Source: Acidiferrobacteraceae bacterium (lineage in GTDB: Bacteria; Pseudomonadota; Gammaproteobacteria; Arenicellales; UBA868). Taken from it: a DNA stretch of 45,487 bases. How positions within the stretch are numbered: the stretch's first letter is position 1; every line of letters starts with the position of its first letter. A program made the translations under genes and the position numbers. This document shows, in pieces, positions 25,879-35,183 of this stretch. The notes beneath the pieces were generated by a model. It had not been told where the DNA came from and did no database searches. It was given only the letters and a program-made list of their open reading frames with translations. The DNA lies in NCBI GenBank assembly GCA_002726415.1, contig PBSU01000048.1, forward strand, positions 1 through 45,487, in the 5' to 3' direction.

Positions 25879-27672
25879 ATGTCAGATTACACCGCTCCAC
25901 TGGCCGACCTGCGCTTTGCACTGAAGCAGGCTGGTATGGATGACCTCGCCTCATGGCCGGGTTTTGAGGATGCAAGCCAGGACCTGGTCGATGCTGTGCT
26001 GGAGGAAGCGTCCAAGTTTGCCACCCAGGTTTTAGCGCCCATCAATCGGGAGGGTGATCAGGCCGGTCCTATAGTCCGCGATGGTGAGGTCACAACAGCT
26101 GCCGGGTGGAAAGAAGCCTATGACCGGTTTACTGAAGGGGGTTGGACGGGTCTGGTGTTGGATCCGAAATACGGGGGCCAGGGATTACCGCAGACTCTGG
26201 CGTGCGCAGTCCAGGAGATGTGGGATGCGGCCAATATGGCATTTGGGTTGTGCCCCATGCTCTCCCAGACCGCCGCAGAAGCAATATCACTGAGGGGCAG
26301 CGAGTCGCAAAAGGCGCTATTTCTGCCAAACCTGATTTCAGGGAAGTGGACCGGAACCATGAATCTGACCGAACCCCAAGCCGGTTCAGATCTTGCTGCC
26401 GTACGCACCCGTGCTGTTGCGACAGAAGAAGGACACTACCGGCTGAGCGGACAGAAGATTTTTATTACCTACGGGGAACATGATCTTGCTGAGAACATCA
26501 TTCATCTGGTGTTGGCGCGAACCCCCGATGCACCTGCAGGTATCAAGGGTATATCGTTATTTATCGTGCCTAAATTTATTCCGGATGAAAAGGGTAATCC
26601 AGGTGAACGCAATGACGTGCGCTGCGTCTCTTTGGAGCACAAGCTGGGCATTCACGGCAGTCCGACGGCGGTATTGTCCTACGGCGACAACGGTGGGGCA
26701 GTGGGCTATCTCGTTGGCGAAGAAAATCGAGGCCTGGAATACATGTTCATCATGATGAACCGGGCCCGCCATGCTGTGGGCATCGAGAGCTACGCCATTG
26801 CGGAACGGGCGTATCAAAGGGCGTTGCAGTTTTCCCGCGAGCGGGTCCAGGGCCGTGTGGTTGGCGATATCAGCGGAGAGCGTGCCGCGATCGCGCATCA
26901 CCCGGATGTTCAGCGCATGTTGCTCAGCATGAGAAGTCGCATTGAGGCGATGCGTGCGCTGTCGTTGTATACCGCGGCCGCGGCTGACCGGGCAAGTCAT
27001 CACCCCGATGTGACAGAGCGCGAGCGGGGACAACGACAGGTAGAAGTGCTGATCCCCGTCGTAAAAGGCTGGAACTCAGAGGTGGGTAACGAGATTACCG
27101 GCCTTGCACTGCAGGTGCACGGTGGTATGGGTTACATCGAGGAGACCGGGGCAGCCCAGCATTATCGAGATGCACGCATTACCACGATCTATGAGGGTAC
27201 GACCGGAATCCAGGCAGCTGATCTGGTGGGACGCAAATTGCTTCGTGATGGCGGACAGATGGTGCAGGAATTAATCGGAACCATGGGTCAAGAACTGGAG
27301 TCGATAACAGCTAACGCCAACGGTGCTGTGAAAGAGGTGAGTGTGTCTGCGACGGCTTTGGTAGAAAGTCTGGCACGTACCACGGCAACCCTGCTGGATT
27401 GCGCAACGCGGAGCCCTCGCGCGCCTTATTTAAATTCATTCAGTTATCTGATGCTCTGGGGTGTGGCAGCAGGGGGCTGGCAAATGGCAAGGGCGGCTGC
27501 CGCAGCGCAGCGCGCGCTTGACACGGGCGAGGGCGATGAGGCGTTTTCCCGCGCCAAGTTGCTCAGTTGTCTGTATTACGCCAGACAGGTATTGCCGCAC
27601 GGTGAGGCTTATGCCCAGGCGGTGGGAGCACAGGGCCTGCCAGAACAGGATCTGGCTGAACTGGTTTCATAG
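25879..27672 (+). CDS. Acyl-CoA dehydrogenase with C-terminal extension (DmdC-like)
   Basis: This FAD enzyme introduces an alpha-beta double bond in an acyl-CoA. The ATG at 25879 gives 597 residues, typical of the subgroup that includes 3-methylmercaptopropionyl-CoA dehydrogenase DmdC and related long-chain enzymes. It has MNLTEPQAGSDLAAV in the substrate/FAD region (about residues 160-174), LQVHGGMGYIEETGAAQHYR, and the catalytic Glu in ITTIYEGTTGIQA near residue 440, then the extra C-terminal helical domain. It stands alone; its stop abuts the convergent csaA stop with no gap. Substrate cannot be assigned from sequence alone. Confidence 0.9.
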   Translation: MSDYTAPLADLRFALKQAGMDDLASWPGFEDASQDLVDAVLEEASKFATQVLAPINREGDQAGPIVRDGEVTTAAGWKEAYDRFTEGGWTGLVLDPKYGGQGLPQTLACAVQEMWDAANMAFGLCPMLSQTAAEAISLRGSESQKALFLPNLISGKWTGTMNLTEPQAGSDLAAVRTRAVATEEGHYRLSGQKIFITYGEHDLAENIIHLVLARTPDAPAGIKGISLFIVPKFIPDEKGNPGERNDVRCVSLEHKLGIHGSPTAVLSYGDNGGAVGYLVGEENRGLEYMFIMMNRARHAVGIESYAIAERAYQRALQFSRERVQGRVVGDISGERAAIAHHPDVQRMLLSMRSRIEAMRALSLYTAAAADRASHHPDVTERERGQRQVEVLIPVVKGWNSEVGNEITGLALQVHGGMGYIEETGAAQHYRDARITTIYEGTTGIQAADLVGRKLLRDGGQMVQELIGTMGQELESITANANGAVKEVSVSATALVESLARTTATLLDCATRSPRAPYLNSFSYLMLWGVAAGGWQMARAAAAAQRALDTGEGDEAFSRAKLLSCLYYARQVLPHGEAYAQAVGAQGLPEQDLAELVS

Positions 27673-28011
27673 TCAGGCAAGCTTCAGACCATTGGCCACC
27701 GCTCGTTCGGGTTGCGCCAGTATCACTGAGCCGTCTTCGCAGGGGAACCCGGTGACCAGGCATTGTGAGCGGATCGGTCCGATCTGTTTCTCCGGAAAAT
27801 TGACCACCCCGATCACCTGCATGCCTACCAGGCTTTCGGGTGAGTAGAGGTCAGTGATTTGAGCGCTGGACTTACGGATCCCGATATCGGGCCCGAAGTC
27901 TACGTGTAATATGTAGGCTGGCTTACGAGCCTCTTTGAAGATATCTGCCGAGATGATGGTACCGGCACGAAGTTCGACGCGTTCAAAATCGGCCCAACTA
28001 ATTGAGTCCAT
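27673..28011 (-). CDS. csaA: CsaA-like tRNA-binding domain protein
   Basis: CsaA is a homodimeric protein with the tRNA-binding (MetRS C-terminal/Trbp111) OB fold, reported to have export chaperone activity in Bacillus. The ATG at 28011 follows AAGGAGCTCAC and gives 112 residues, the normal length. Motifs are [36 protein letters not shown] and [20 protein letters not shown], diagnostic for CsaA. It lies 28 bp after the amgK-like gene and is probably co-transcribed with it. Confidence 0.92.
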   Translation of the reverse strand: MDSISWADFERVELRAGTIISADIFKEARKPAYILHVDFGPDIGIRKSSAQITDLYSPESLVGMQVIGVVNFPEKQIGPIRSQCLVTGFPCEDGSVILAQPERAVANGLKLA

Positions 28012-28039
28012 GTGAGCTCCTTGATTCTTGGTAAGTGAG

Positions 28040-29104
28040 TCAGTTAGAGCGCTGGGATAACCCAAGCGTAGCGCGCAGTTGATCCAGGTCTGGATCAAGC
28101 GAGGTCCATTGGTGTTGCGGGATGACCTCGTCCAGCCACTCGCCTAACGGCGTAAGCAGCGGATCATTCAGGTGCTGCTGCAACAGGGCGATCACCCTGG
28201 GGATATGTTCAAGGTAAACCGGTTTGTCATCGCGTAGCGCGAGCCGACTGAAGATGCCGGCGACTTTGCAGTGACGCTGAGCTCCCAGAGACCGGTACCA
28301 GGCGTTGAAGTTATCTACATCCAGTAGCGGCATGGCGGAAAGGTATTGCTGGTGCAACTGCTCGACCAGGGAGGGCGGCAGATCACGACGGGCATCCTCT
28401 AGCAGGGAAAGCACGTCATAGGCGATCGGGCCGATCAGGGCATCCTGAAAATCCAGCAGGCCGATCTGTTGAATCGGGGTATTGCCCTGGATTCGCATCA
28501 GATTGTCGACATGGAAGTCGCGCAGCACCAGGGTAGTCGCTGGCGGGGGAAGATGGCGCAAGGCATTCTCCCAGATCTCCTGGTAACAGGTTCGCGCGGT
28601 GGGATCGACCGGGTTGCCAGTGATCAGGGGTACAAACCAGTCGGGAAGCAATAGCGCCTCAGCCATCAGTGTGGCCAGATCATACGATGGCAGCGCGATG
28701 GTGCTGGCCTGGGGGTTCTGATGAATCTGTACCAGTAGATCAACTGCGGGACTATAAAGGTGGGTCGCATCTTCACCCGTATTGAGCAAAGCGGTGAATG
28801 TGTCATTACCAAAATCCTCGACCAGCGCAAAGCCGTTAACGGTATCGGTGTGTCCTATCTTTGGTGCTCGCAGGCCCAGCCCGGTGAGATGTCTGGCGAC
28901 ACGCAAGTAAGCCTCGATGTTTTCACTTTCTGGCGGTGCATCCATCAAAAGCCAGTGTTTGCCTGAGCCAGTCAGCCTGAAATAGCGGCGAAAAGAAGCA
29001 TCCGGGCGCAATGGGTCCAGGTCCGCGTCGGCAAAGCCGGCCTGCGAAAGGAACTCGCGGCGCAACGCCTCTCGGTGGAAGAGCGGGTCAGTCAAGCAGG
29101 ACAC
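28040..29104 (-). CDS. amgK: AmgK-like anomeric sugar kinase (aminoglycoside phosphotransferase fold)
   Basis: AmgK phosphorylates MurNAc and GlcNAc at C1 in the cell-wall recycling route that bypasses de novo UDP-MurNAc synthesis. The 354-residue product starts at a GTG and has [10 protein letters not shown] near residue 37, WLLMDAPPE, the catalytic loop [10 protein letters not shown] with its Asp, and [20 protein letters not shown] for metal binding. LRD instead of HRD resembles the variants I associate with alphaproteobacteria. The partner gene murU is absent from the window. The gene starts 30 bp after imuB and may be read from the SOS operon. Confidence 0.8.
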   Translation of the reverse strand: MSCLTDPLFHREALRREFLSQAGFADADLDPLRPDASFRRYFRLTGSGKHWLLMDAPPESENIEAYLRVARHLTGLGLRAPKIGHTDTVNGFALVEDFGNDTFTALLNTGEDATHLYSPAVDLLVQIHQNPQASTIALPSYDLATLMAEALLLPDWFVPLITGNPVDPTARTCYQEIWENALRHLPPPATTLVLRDFHVDNLMRIQGNTPIQQIGLLDFQDALIGPIAYDVLSLLEDARRDLPPSLVEQLHQQYLSAMPLLDVDNFNAWYRSLGAQRHCKVAGIFSRLALRDDKPVYLEHIPRVIALLQQHLNDPLLTPLGEWLDEVIPQHQWTSLDPDLDQLRATLGLSQRSN

Positions 29105-29134
29105 TCCAGGCCTGTTCTGGCGGTATGCACAGCC

Positions 29135-30676
29135 TTAGAAGATACCATGCAGGCACCACCGGCCGCTGTCGAGATCACGGAATACCCAGACTTTCAGAGC
29201 GCCGGTTGCGGCCTGGTAGTAATCGCGGCGTACCGGTTGGTTATCCCACCAGCCACTGCAAATGCGCTCACGCTGGCGCTCCAGCTGCAACTGCTGACCA
29301 CCCAGGTTCAGCAGATACCGGCGTACCTGGACAGGGCGGGGTTTTTGAAGCAGCCACAATGGGCGTTGCGCAGTGTGCGGTATAGGCCCTGATTCTCCCG
29401 GAACACAGCAGACCCAGGCTTGCTCGGGTCGGTGATCTGCCTGTATGCGAATGCCCTGTACCGCTTTGAGGCCGAGCCGGTTCTGCAGGCACTCGACCAG
29501 CACGTTACCGTCATTGGCATCGTCAGGGGTTGCTGAAAAAAGATCCTCACTGGAGGATGTTTCTGGGGCAAAGCGGTGCACCTGTAGCGCAAGGTTGGTA
29601 ATCGGCGCATCGGTTTGCCGATTCTCAAATGCCAGTTGCGAAAGACGTAACAGGTGGCAGGCCTCTCGATGGGGCTTGGCCAGTTGCACTGGGATGTTCT
29701 GTGCCGGGCCACGTTCGCTGCCCAGTTGCCACTGTAACTGTTCAGCCAGGATACGATGCTGGTGCAGATAGGTCTGTAGCTGTTCCAGTAGATGCACCAT
29801 GAAAGGCCGTAACCGTGCTGTATCAGTGCCCTCTCCATCCAGTACAGTGCGCTGTATAAATGCGGGTGGGGGCATAAAAATGGCCCAGGGATCCGGGGCT
29901 TGTCCCAGCAGTCGGTCCAGCCGGGTTAACAATTTTGGCCCCAGGCGTCGTGCCAGGCCATCCCGCGGCAGACGCAACAGATCTCCTATAGTACGGATAC
30001 CAAGTTGTACCAGTAAGCGGTGCGGCTTCGATTCCGTTATCAGCGCCTGGGCTGGCAGGTCGTGCATTGCGGCACGGATTTTGTCTTTGGTGGTGACACA
30101 CAACATCTTCCCTGCGCGCGCAGATAGGATTGCACTGGCGGGTGTTGGCGTCAGGCTGACACAGGCTGCCAGTGTCATGTGGGTGATCCAACAGCGGACC
30201 TGTTCTGCCAGTGAGGATATTCCACCGTAAAGTCGCACACTGGCGGCGATATCCAACAACAGGCCGTCTTCGAGTACTGCAACAGCGGGGGTCCAACGCC
30301 TTGCGGCTACCGCGAGACGTTCCAGATATACGCTTTCTGCTGCTCTATCCTGGACTACAACTTGCAAGGCGGGATTCAGGGTGTGGGCTGCAGCCAGCGA
30401 CATGCCCGCATATATACCGTTTTGTTTTGCCTGTGGGTTTGGCGTTACAACCTGTTGTGCCTGAGCCTGTTGTGTATAGACGGCAGTAGGTTGTTCATCG
30501 TAATAACCCAGAGATTCCAGCGGCAGATAGGGCAGGTGTATGGCAAGCCACAGGTTATCAGGCCGCGCTGATGGGTTAGTGGTGAGCGGCACTGGCGATG
30601 AGTCTGGCGCCGGGGATGGTTTACAGTGAGAGCCTTGCTGGAGGCGGGCAGATTTTTGCCGGTGTGCTTGCGTCAC
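29135..30676 (-). CDS. imuB: ImuB, Y-family polymerase-like mutagenesis protein
   Basis: ImuB is a Y-family polymerase relative, catalytically inactive in studied systems, that links ImuA and DnaE2 to the beta clamp in damage-induced mutagenesis. The 513-residue product begins at a GTG overlapping the imuA stop (GTGA). After a disordered N-terminus of about 40 residues it shows LWLAIHLPYLPLESL, a degenerate palm region, and helix-hairpin-helix-like LVQLGIRTIGDLLRLPRDGL. The long C-terminal domain is typical of ImuB. No dnaE2 follows it; the next gene is amgK-like. Confidence 0.9.
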   Translation of the reverse strand: MTQAHRQKSARLQQGSHCKPSPAPDSSPVPLTTNPSARPDNLWLAIHLPYLPLESLGYYDEQPTAVYTQQAQAQQVVTPNPQAKQNGIYAGMSLAAAHTLNPALQVVVQDRAAESVYLERLAVAARRWTPAVAVLEDGLLLDIAASVRLYGGISSLAEQVRCWITHMTLAACVSLTPTPASAILSARAGKMLCVTTKDKIRAAMHDLPAQALITESKPHRLLVQLGIRTIGDLLRLPRDGLARRLGPKLLTRLDRLLGQAPDPWAIFMPPPAFIQRTVLDGEGTDTARLRPFMVHLLEQLQTYLHQHRILAEQLQWQLGSERGPAQNIPVQLAKPHREACHLLRLSQLAFENRQTDAPITNLALQVHRFAPETSSSEDLFSATPDDANDGNVLVECLQNRLGLKAVQGIRIQADHRPEQAWVCCVPGESGPIPHTAQRPLWLLQKPRPVQVRRYLLNLGGQQLQLERQRERICSGWWDNQPVRRDYYQAATGALKVWVFRDLDSGRWCLHGIF

Positions 30677-31317
30677 GAGTCTGACCCAGTGATTGCGTCA
30701 GAGTCAGCCGGGCGCTGTATCGTTAGTCCCTGGTACAACGGCCCACCCCGACACTTGATCAGATCGATTTCCAGACCACAGGCAGTACTTCGGCAGTACA
30801 GCCTCAACGCTGCCATGCTGTGGGAGTCTGCAGCGGTATGATTCTGAAAGCAGATGCCCAGTGTGCCACCATGCTCAGCGGCAAGCTGCAGCCGCCGCGT
30901 GGCAGTGCGGTGTAGAGCATTCGGCCAGCACAGTACAGCACTGCAGGCACGCGAGCGCAGTGATTGTTCTGTTGACCACAGGGTATCGCCCCGGTCAGTG
31001 GGGCGCACCAGTAGTATTTTCGATAGGTCCAGACCGCCCTGACTTAGCCCGAGCGGGTAAGGAAGAGTTGGTGGGGTAACCCAGGCCTGCCAGGAGCGTT
31101 GGGGTGCCAGTGCTGCCAGTGCTGGCAGTACCAGCCACAGCGGGCTGTATGTTACATCTTTCACCAGAATTTCTGTCAGTGCACCCAGCGGCCAGCCGCC
31201 ATTAGGCAGGTGATGATCAAGGATGGCAAAACCGGTTGTGAGGGCAAGCCCCGGTGCGGATATTTTTTTTTGACCGCGCCAGATATCCTGCCGCTGCAGG
31301 CAGGATTCCAGGCTCAC
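30673..31317 (-). CDS. imuA: ImuA, RecA-like SOS mutagenesis protein
   Basis: ImuA is a RecA/SulA-related protein of the mutasome. The 214-residue product begins at a GTG inside a GTGA overlap with the lexA stop. It contains [20 protein letters not shown] and then ALTEIL, the RecA-like N-terminal signature without a proper Walker A, and [13 protein letters not shown]. Overlaps on both sides indicate a tightly coupled lexA-imuA-imuB message. Confidence 0.88.
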   Translation of the reverse strand: MSLESCLQRQDIWRGQKKISAPGLALTTGFAILDHHLPNGGWPLGALTEILVKDVTYSPLWLVLPALAALAPQRSWQAWVTPPTLPYPLGLSQGGLDLSKILLVRPTDRGDTLWSTEQSLRSRACSAVLCWPNALHRTATRRLQLAAEHGGTLGICFQNHTAADSHSMAALRLYCRSTACGLEIDLIKCRGGPLYQGLTIQRPADSDAITGSDS

Positions 31318-31919
31318 AACAGCGGGTCGTTGCGTATCACACCCACGCCGATGCCTTCGATCACCAGGGACTGCTGGCGCAGGTCAATCCGCACAGGCTC
31401 GAAGTCGGGATTTTTCGGCAGCAGAGTGATGACGTTGCCACGACGACGGAACTGCTTGACGGTAACTTCATCTTCTAGCCGGGCGACTACGATTTGGCCA
31501 TTAGTGGCCTCGCAGGTGCGGTGCACGGCCAGCAGGTCACGGTTGAGAATGCCGGCGTCGCGCATGCTGGTGCCACGCACCCGCAGCAGATAGTGAGCGC
31601 GGGGGCTGAACAGTCTGGGTGGCAGGGGGTAGTGGTCTTCGATATGTTCGGCAGCCAGGATTGGACTGCCGGCAGCCACTTCACCAATAACAGGCACACC
31701 GGACGGCGCCAGCAGCCGGATACCGCGTGATGCGCCTGATTGCAGCTCGATGGCACCCTTGCGGGCCAGTGCCCGCAGGTGCTCCTCAGCCGCATTGGCC
31801 GAACGAAACCCCAACTGCCTGGCGATCTCGGCACGAGTGGGGGGCATACCGGTGGTATCGACAAATGCCCGTATGCACTCAAGCACCTGAAGTTGCCGTG
31901 CCGTGAGGGGTCGATTCAT
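31314..31919 (-). CDS. lexA: LexA repressor
   Basis: LexA represses SOS genes and self-cleaves when RecA filaments form. The ATG at 31919 gives 201 residues, nearly co-linear with E. coli LexA. The winged helix holds [20 protein letters not shown]. The cleavage site is Ala83-Gly84 (VAAGSP), with the catalytic dyad Ser118 (RGTSMRD) and Lys155 (EVTVKQF). A GTG one codon earlier is an alternative start. It is autoregulated through the operator at 31967-31982 and leads the imuAB operon. Confidence 0.96.
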   Translation of the reverse strand: MNRPLTARQLQVLECIRAFVDTTGMPPTRAEIARQLGFRSANAAEEHLRALARKGAIELQSGASRGIRLLAPSGVPVIGEVAAGSPILAAEHIEDHYPLPPRLFSPRAHYLLRVRGTSMRDAGILNRDLLAVHRTCEATNGQIVVARLEDEVTVKQFRRRGNVITLLPKNPDFEPVRIDLRQQSLVIEGIGVGVIRNDPLL

Positions 31920-31966
31920 CACAGTGCCCCGGGGTCGGTCAGTTCTGGCAGGGTTTCTTTCATATA

Positions 31967-31982
31967 CTGTATATATATACAG
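31967..31982 (-). promoter_or_regulatory. LexA operator (SOS box)
   Basis: The 16-base sequence CTGTATATATATACAG is a perfect palindrome matching the gammaproteobacterial consensus CTGT-N8-ACAG with an alternating AT centre. It lies 48 bp before the lexA start and about 200 bp before the divergent glutamine amidotransferase gene, so it mainly controls lexA-imuA-imuB. It is the only such match I found in the window. Confidence 0.93.
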
Positions 31983-32181
31983 TTATTGAGAGAGCCTGTC
32001 CAGTCTCGCCCTGGATTAATCTCCGGTCAGCCATGCCCCACGGGGCTCAGAAAAACAGGAGGAGCGACGAAGGTCATCGGAAAACAAACGTGAGTATCAT
32101 GGCATCCAGGTCGGCTCGGCAGTTTAATCACGGGCACAGGCTCGTTTAAACTCAGGGGCGAAGCACAACTGAGAAGCAAAC

Positions 32182-32934
32182 ATGAGTGAGACCGGTCGGA
32201 TACTGACGGTAGTCCATCAGGCGACATCGACTCCCGGGTTAGTTGGTGAGGCGCTGGTACAGCGGGGTTATTGCCTCGACCAGTGTTGCCCATGCTTGGA
32301 TGGCATACTGCCCCGTGACCTTTCGGGCTACACCGCAGTGGTGATTTTCGGGGGCCCCCAGAGTGCCACGGATGACCATGATCCGGGAATTCGCGCGGAG
32401 CTCGATTGGCTGTCTTCCACGGTTCTGCCCAGTGGAATCCCCATGTTGGGAATTTGTCTGGGCGCACAGGAGTTGGCACGAACATTAGGCGCTAAAGTGG
32501 GGCCCCGCGGCGATGGCGTGGTGGAGATTGGGTACTGGGAGGTGTCACCAACTGAACAGGGTTTGGGCTTTTTGCCTGAACCCACCACTTTTTACCAGTG
32601 GCACTCGGAGACATTTGAAATCCCACCAGGCGCCGTTCACCTCGCCGGAAACGACACTTTCGCCGGACAGGCCTTCTCTTATGGCGGGTGCGCTTTCGGC
32701 ATCGAATTTCATCCCGAGATCACTCGGGATATGATCAACCATTGGTGCACTTCAGAGCGGGGACAACCCAAACTTACACTTTGCGGCGCGCAGTCACATG
32801 AACAGCAGTTGGGCCACCATGCGCGCTATGCCTCAGGCGCCCGCCAATGGCTGGATCACTTTCTTGACCGTATTTTCTTGCCCCAAGAAAGTGCCCAGAC
32901 CTCTTCGGCGGGCCGGGCAACGACCCGAGCATAA
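32182..32934 (+). CDS. Class I glutamine amidotransferase (GuaA N-terminal domain-like)
   Basis: Stand-alone class I amidotransferases release ammonia from glutamine for a partner or act as gamma-glutamyl hydrolases. The 250-residue product has the oxyanion strand VVIFGGPQSA, the nucleophile Cys in GICLGAQELA (about residue 95) and the His-Glu pair in GIEFHPEIT (about residue 175), so the triad is intact. It has no synthetase domain, so it is not a full GMP synthase. Divergent from lexA. Partner and product unknown. Confidence 0.85.
   Translation: MSETGRILTVVHQATSTPGLVGEALVQRGYCLDQCCPCLDGILPRDLSGYTAVVIFGGPQSATDDHDPGIRAELDWLSSTVLPSGIPMLGICLGAQELARTLGAKVGPRGDGVVEIGYWEVSPTEQGLGFLPEPTTFYQWHSETFEIPPGAVHLAGNDTFAGQAFSYGGCAFGIEFHPEITRDMINHWCTSERGQPKLTLCGAQSHEQQLGHHARYASGARQWLDHFLDRIFLPQESAQTSSAGRATTRA
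32857..32893 (+). repeat. 10-bp perfect inverted repeat at the 3' end of the amidotransferase gene
   Basis: CACTTTCTTG (32857-32866) pairs with CAAGAAAGTG (32884-32893) across a 17-base spacer, entirely inside the last 80 bases of the coding region. The RNA could form a hairpin, but there is no T-run directly after it. It could protect the transcript end or be chance. Confidence 0.4.
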
Positions 32935-33013
32935 CGGGTATTCTTTTGCAGAACCGGTCGATACCGGTTAAGGCGGGTCTCAGCCCGTCTTCAGATAGGG
33001 CGATCGAATCAGA

Positions 33014-33922
33014 TCAGGGTGCTTTTCCCAGCACCAGCAAGACGATCGCGCCGCTGAGCAGGATTACCCCGGTAATTTCCGTACGGCTGACTTTCTCTCG
33101 AAAAAGGAACACCGAAACCAGGAAGGTAAATACCAGTTCGATTTGCCCCAGGGCGCGTATATAGGCGGCGTGTGTCAGGGCAAAGGCGATAAACCAGCAG
33201 ACCGAGGCGGCCCAACCGGCGAATCCTACCCCAAGACAGGTAGGCCAATGTCTCGTGGTCTGGCTGATCTGCCCAGGCTGAAAGAGGCGTAGCCACGCTA
33301 GCAGTACCAGGCTCTGGACCGCCAGGGCGACCGCCAGGGCATAGGCCGAGCGTAACAGTAATCCGCCCTGGTCAAGAGAGAGCACGGCACCGCGAAACAT
33401 CACCGAAGAAAGCCCCAGTGCCAGGCCACAAGCGAGGCCGATCAGGGTAGTCTTTTGGCCCAGGCTACCCGCCAGTCGCGCCCAAGAGAGATGGGATTTG
33501 CCCATGACCATTACCATGACGCCACAAAACGCAATCAGAATCGCGATCAGGGCGCGTCCGGAAACGCTCTCCCCTAGCAGTAGCGCCTCCAGTATTACGA
33601 CCTGGACCACCTCAGTTTTAGAAAGCGCGGTACCGACCGTAAAGTTGGTTAACGAAAAAAGCCACATCAGTAAAAAGGTGAAAATGATCTGAGCAAGCGA
33701 TCCTCCCACTATCCAGGCGAAAAAGACCTTATTAACGTCGGGTAGCGGCAGTTGAAAAAACAAAGCGAGAAACGCAACCCACAGCAATGCAAATGGCAGA
33801 GCGTATAGAAAACGCACGGCCGCGGCGCCCAGATCTGTCAGTTCCGACTTCAGGTGGCGCTGAGCTGCCGAGCGCAGGTTCTGAAAAAACGCAGCGGCGA
33901 TGGTAAAGGGGATCCAGAGCAT
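33014..33922 (-). CDS. EamA/DMT-family transporter
   Basis: Drug/metabolite transporter superfamily members move amino acids, metabolites or osmolytes across the inner membrane. The 302-residue product has about ten hydrophobic segments arranged as two EamA repeats. The second repeat ends SRTEITGVILLSGAIVLLVL. The first repeat includes WLFSLTNFTVGTALSKTEVV. It is convergent with the amidotransferase gene and divergent from the next EamA gene. No substrate can be inferred. Confidence 0.85.
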   Translation of the reverse strand: MLWIPFTIAAAFFQNLRSAAQRHLKSELTDLGAAAVRFLYALPFALLWVAFLALFFQLPLPDVNKVFFAWIVGGSLAQIIFTFLLMWLFSLTNFTVGTALSKTEVVQVVILEALLLGESVSGRALIAILIAFCGVMVMVMGKSHLSWARLAGSLGQKTTLIGLACGLALGLSSVMFRGAVLSLDQGGLLLRSAYALAVALAVQSLVLLAWLRLFQPGQISQTTRHWPTCLGVGFAGWAASVCWFIAFALTHAAYIRALGQIELVFTFLVSVFLFREKVSRTEITGVILLSGAIVLLVLGKAP

Positions 33923-34164
33923 GGAAGTGTTATCTGCCGGGCGAAGATCTATTCGTTAATGTTGCGTGGATTGAGCGTTCGCACCAACGTGTGGAGTGGG
34001 GGGTGTGGTGGCTTAATCAGAAACTGAGCGGTTGGTACTTATACCTCGTTATACTCGAAGGTGGGGAGCGAGCGTCCACAAAAAGATCAATCTTAACCCT
34101 TTCCAGGAAGGGCTCAAAAAGGCGCGCTGCCTGTTTCCTCCCTTTTATTATTACGAGGCAAAAT

Positions 34165-34200
34165 ATGGGTCTCTTGCCCAAACCACCTACCCCTGACTGA
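34165..34200 (+). CDS. Possible 11-residue proline-rich leader peptide
   Basis: A short ORF reads MGLLPKPPTPD and stops at TGA, whose A is the first base of the ATG of the next transporter gene. A GAGG sits 9 bases before its ATG, whereas the transporter ATG has no good Shine-Dalgarno of its own. The Pro-Pro run could slow ribosomes. Translation coupling through this minicistron is plausible but unproven. Confidence 0.35.
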   Translation: MGLLPKPPTPD

Positions 34201-35093
34201 TGATTGCCCATCCTGCCATACGGGCTCATGTGGCTATGCTGCTGTTCTCGGGCGTGGTCGCGGGTTCATTCAGCCTTGGTCATGGCATTGCCAATGAAAT
34301 TAGCCCCGCGGCGTTGACGGCGATGCGCTTTATGCTTGCCGCGGTAATTATGGCTGCATGGGTATGGCGCACTCGCGGGCTTTCTCGCCGTGATCTTCAG
34401 GCGCCGTGGCGCTACCTGGTCCTGGGGGGCTTAATGGGAGCGTATTTTGTTCTCATGTTTGAAGGCTTGAAAACGGCGCCGGCGGTATCTACCTCGGCCG
34501 TATTCACGCTGACCCCGGCCTTAAGTGCCGTTTTCGGCTATGTATTGCTGTCCCAGTTTGTGACGTCTCGAATTATGGCGGCGCTGAGCATCGGCTGTAT
34601 CGGGGCCGTTTGGGTGATCTTCCGGGCAGATTTTGATGCACTTCTCGCCCTGCAGATAGGGCGCGGGGAGGGAATCTATTTTCTGGGCTGTGTAGCCCAC
34701 GCGTTCTATACGCCCTTAGTCCGTAAGCTCAACCGTGGTCAGTCGCCGGTCGCATTCACCTTCGGCACAATCGTCGGCGCGATGCTATTGCTGTTGCTGT
34801 ATGGTGGGGGTGATCTCGCGACAACCGACTATGCCGCCTTACGACCGATCGTGTGGGTAACGTTGATCTACCTCGCGGTATTTGCCAGTGCTGGATCGTT
34901 TTTTCTGGTCCAGTATTCGACGCTCCACTTACCATCAGCGAAGGTGATGGCGTATACCTATCTTACGCCGAGTTGGGTGATCCTGTGGGAAGGGGCGCTG
35001 GGAAAAGCGCTGCCGACGCCGGGTGTGTGGGTAGGTGTCGTTGCAACCATACTGGCCCTGACACTGCTTTTGCGTGATGAGTCTGCGCAATGA
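34200..35093 (+). CDS. EamA/DMT-family transporter
   Basis: A 297-residue polytopic membrane protein with two EamA domains. The first has GIANEISPAALTAMRFMLAA and YFVLMFEGLKTAPAVSTSAV, and the second ends with a hydrophobic helix. The pattern is that of typical inner-membrane DMT exporters. Its ATG overlaps the TGA of an upstream minicistron by one base. It is followed 90 bp later by a second EamA gene on the same strand; the two are diverged paralogues rather than a recent duplication. Substrate unknown. Confidence 0.85.
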   Translation: MIAHPAIRAHVAMLLFSGVVAGSFSLGHGIANEISPAALTAMRFMLAAVIMAAWVWRTRGLSRRDLQAPWRYLVLGGLMGAYFVLMFEGLKTAPAVSTSAVFTLTPALSAVFGYVLLSQFVTSRIMAALSIGCIGAVWVIFRADFDALLALQIGRGEGIYFLGCVAHAFYTPLVRKLNRGQSPVAFTFGTIVGAMLLLLLYGGGDLATTDYAALRPIVWVTLIYLAVFASAGSFFLVQYSTLHLPSAKVMAYTYLTPSWVILWEGALGKALPTPGVWVGVVATILALTLLLRDESAQ

Positions 35094-35183
35094 CATGGGC
35101 GGGCGTTAACCAGATTCACATCTGTTCGGTCATGACCGAGTATTACCAACCGTCTATTTAGCCGATAAGGAGTGAGTTAGCCT

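Noticed and set aside
29308-29838. A 176-codon open frame on the minus strand in a different frame
   Set aside because: It is inside imuB in another frame and its composition is not protein-like.
31099-31593. A 164-codon plus-strand open frame
   Set aside because: It is antisense across imuA and lexA, whose families are clear.
32091-32151. GTG-initiated 19-codon frame after GGAGGAGCGACGAAGG
   Set aside because: The ribosome binding site is too distant and the peptide has no features.
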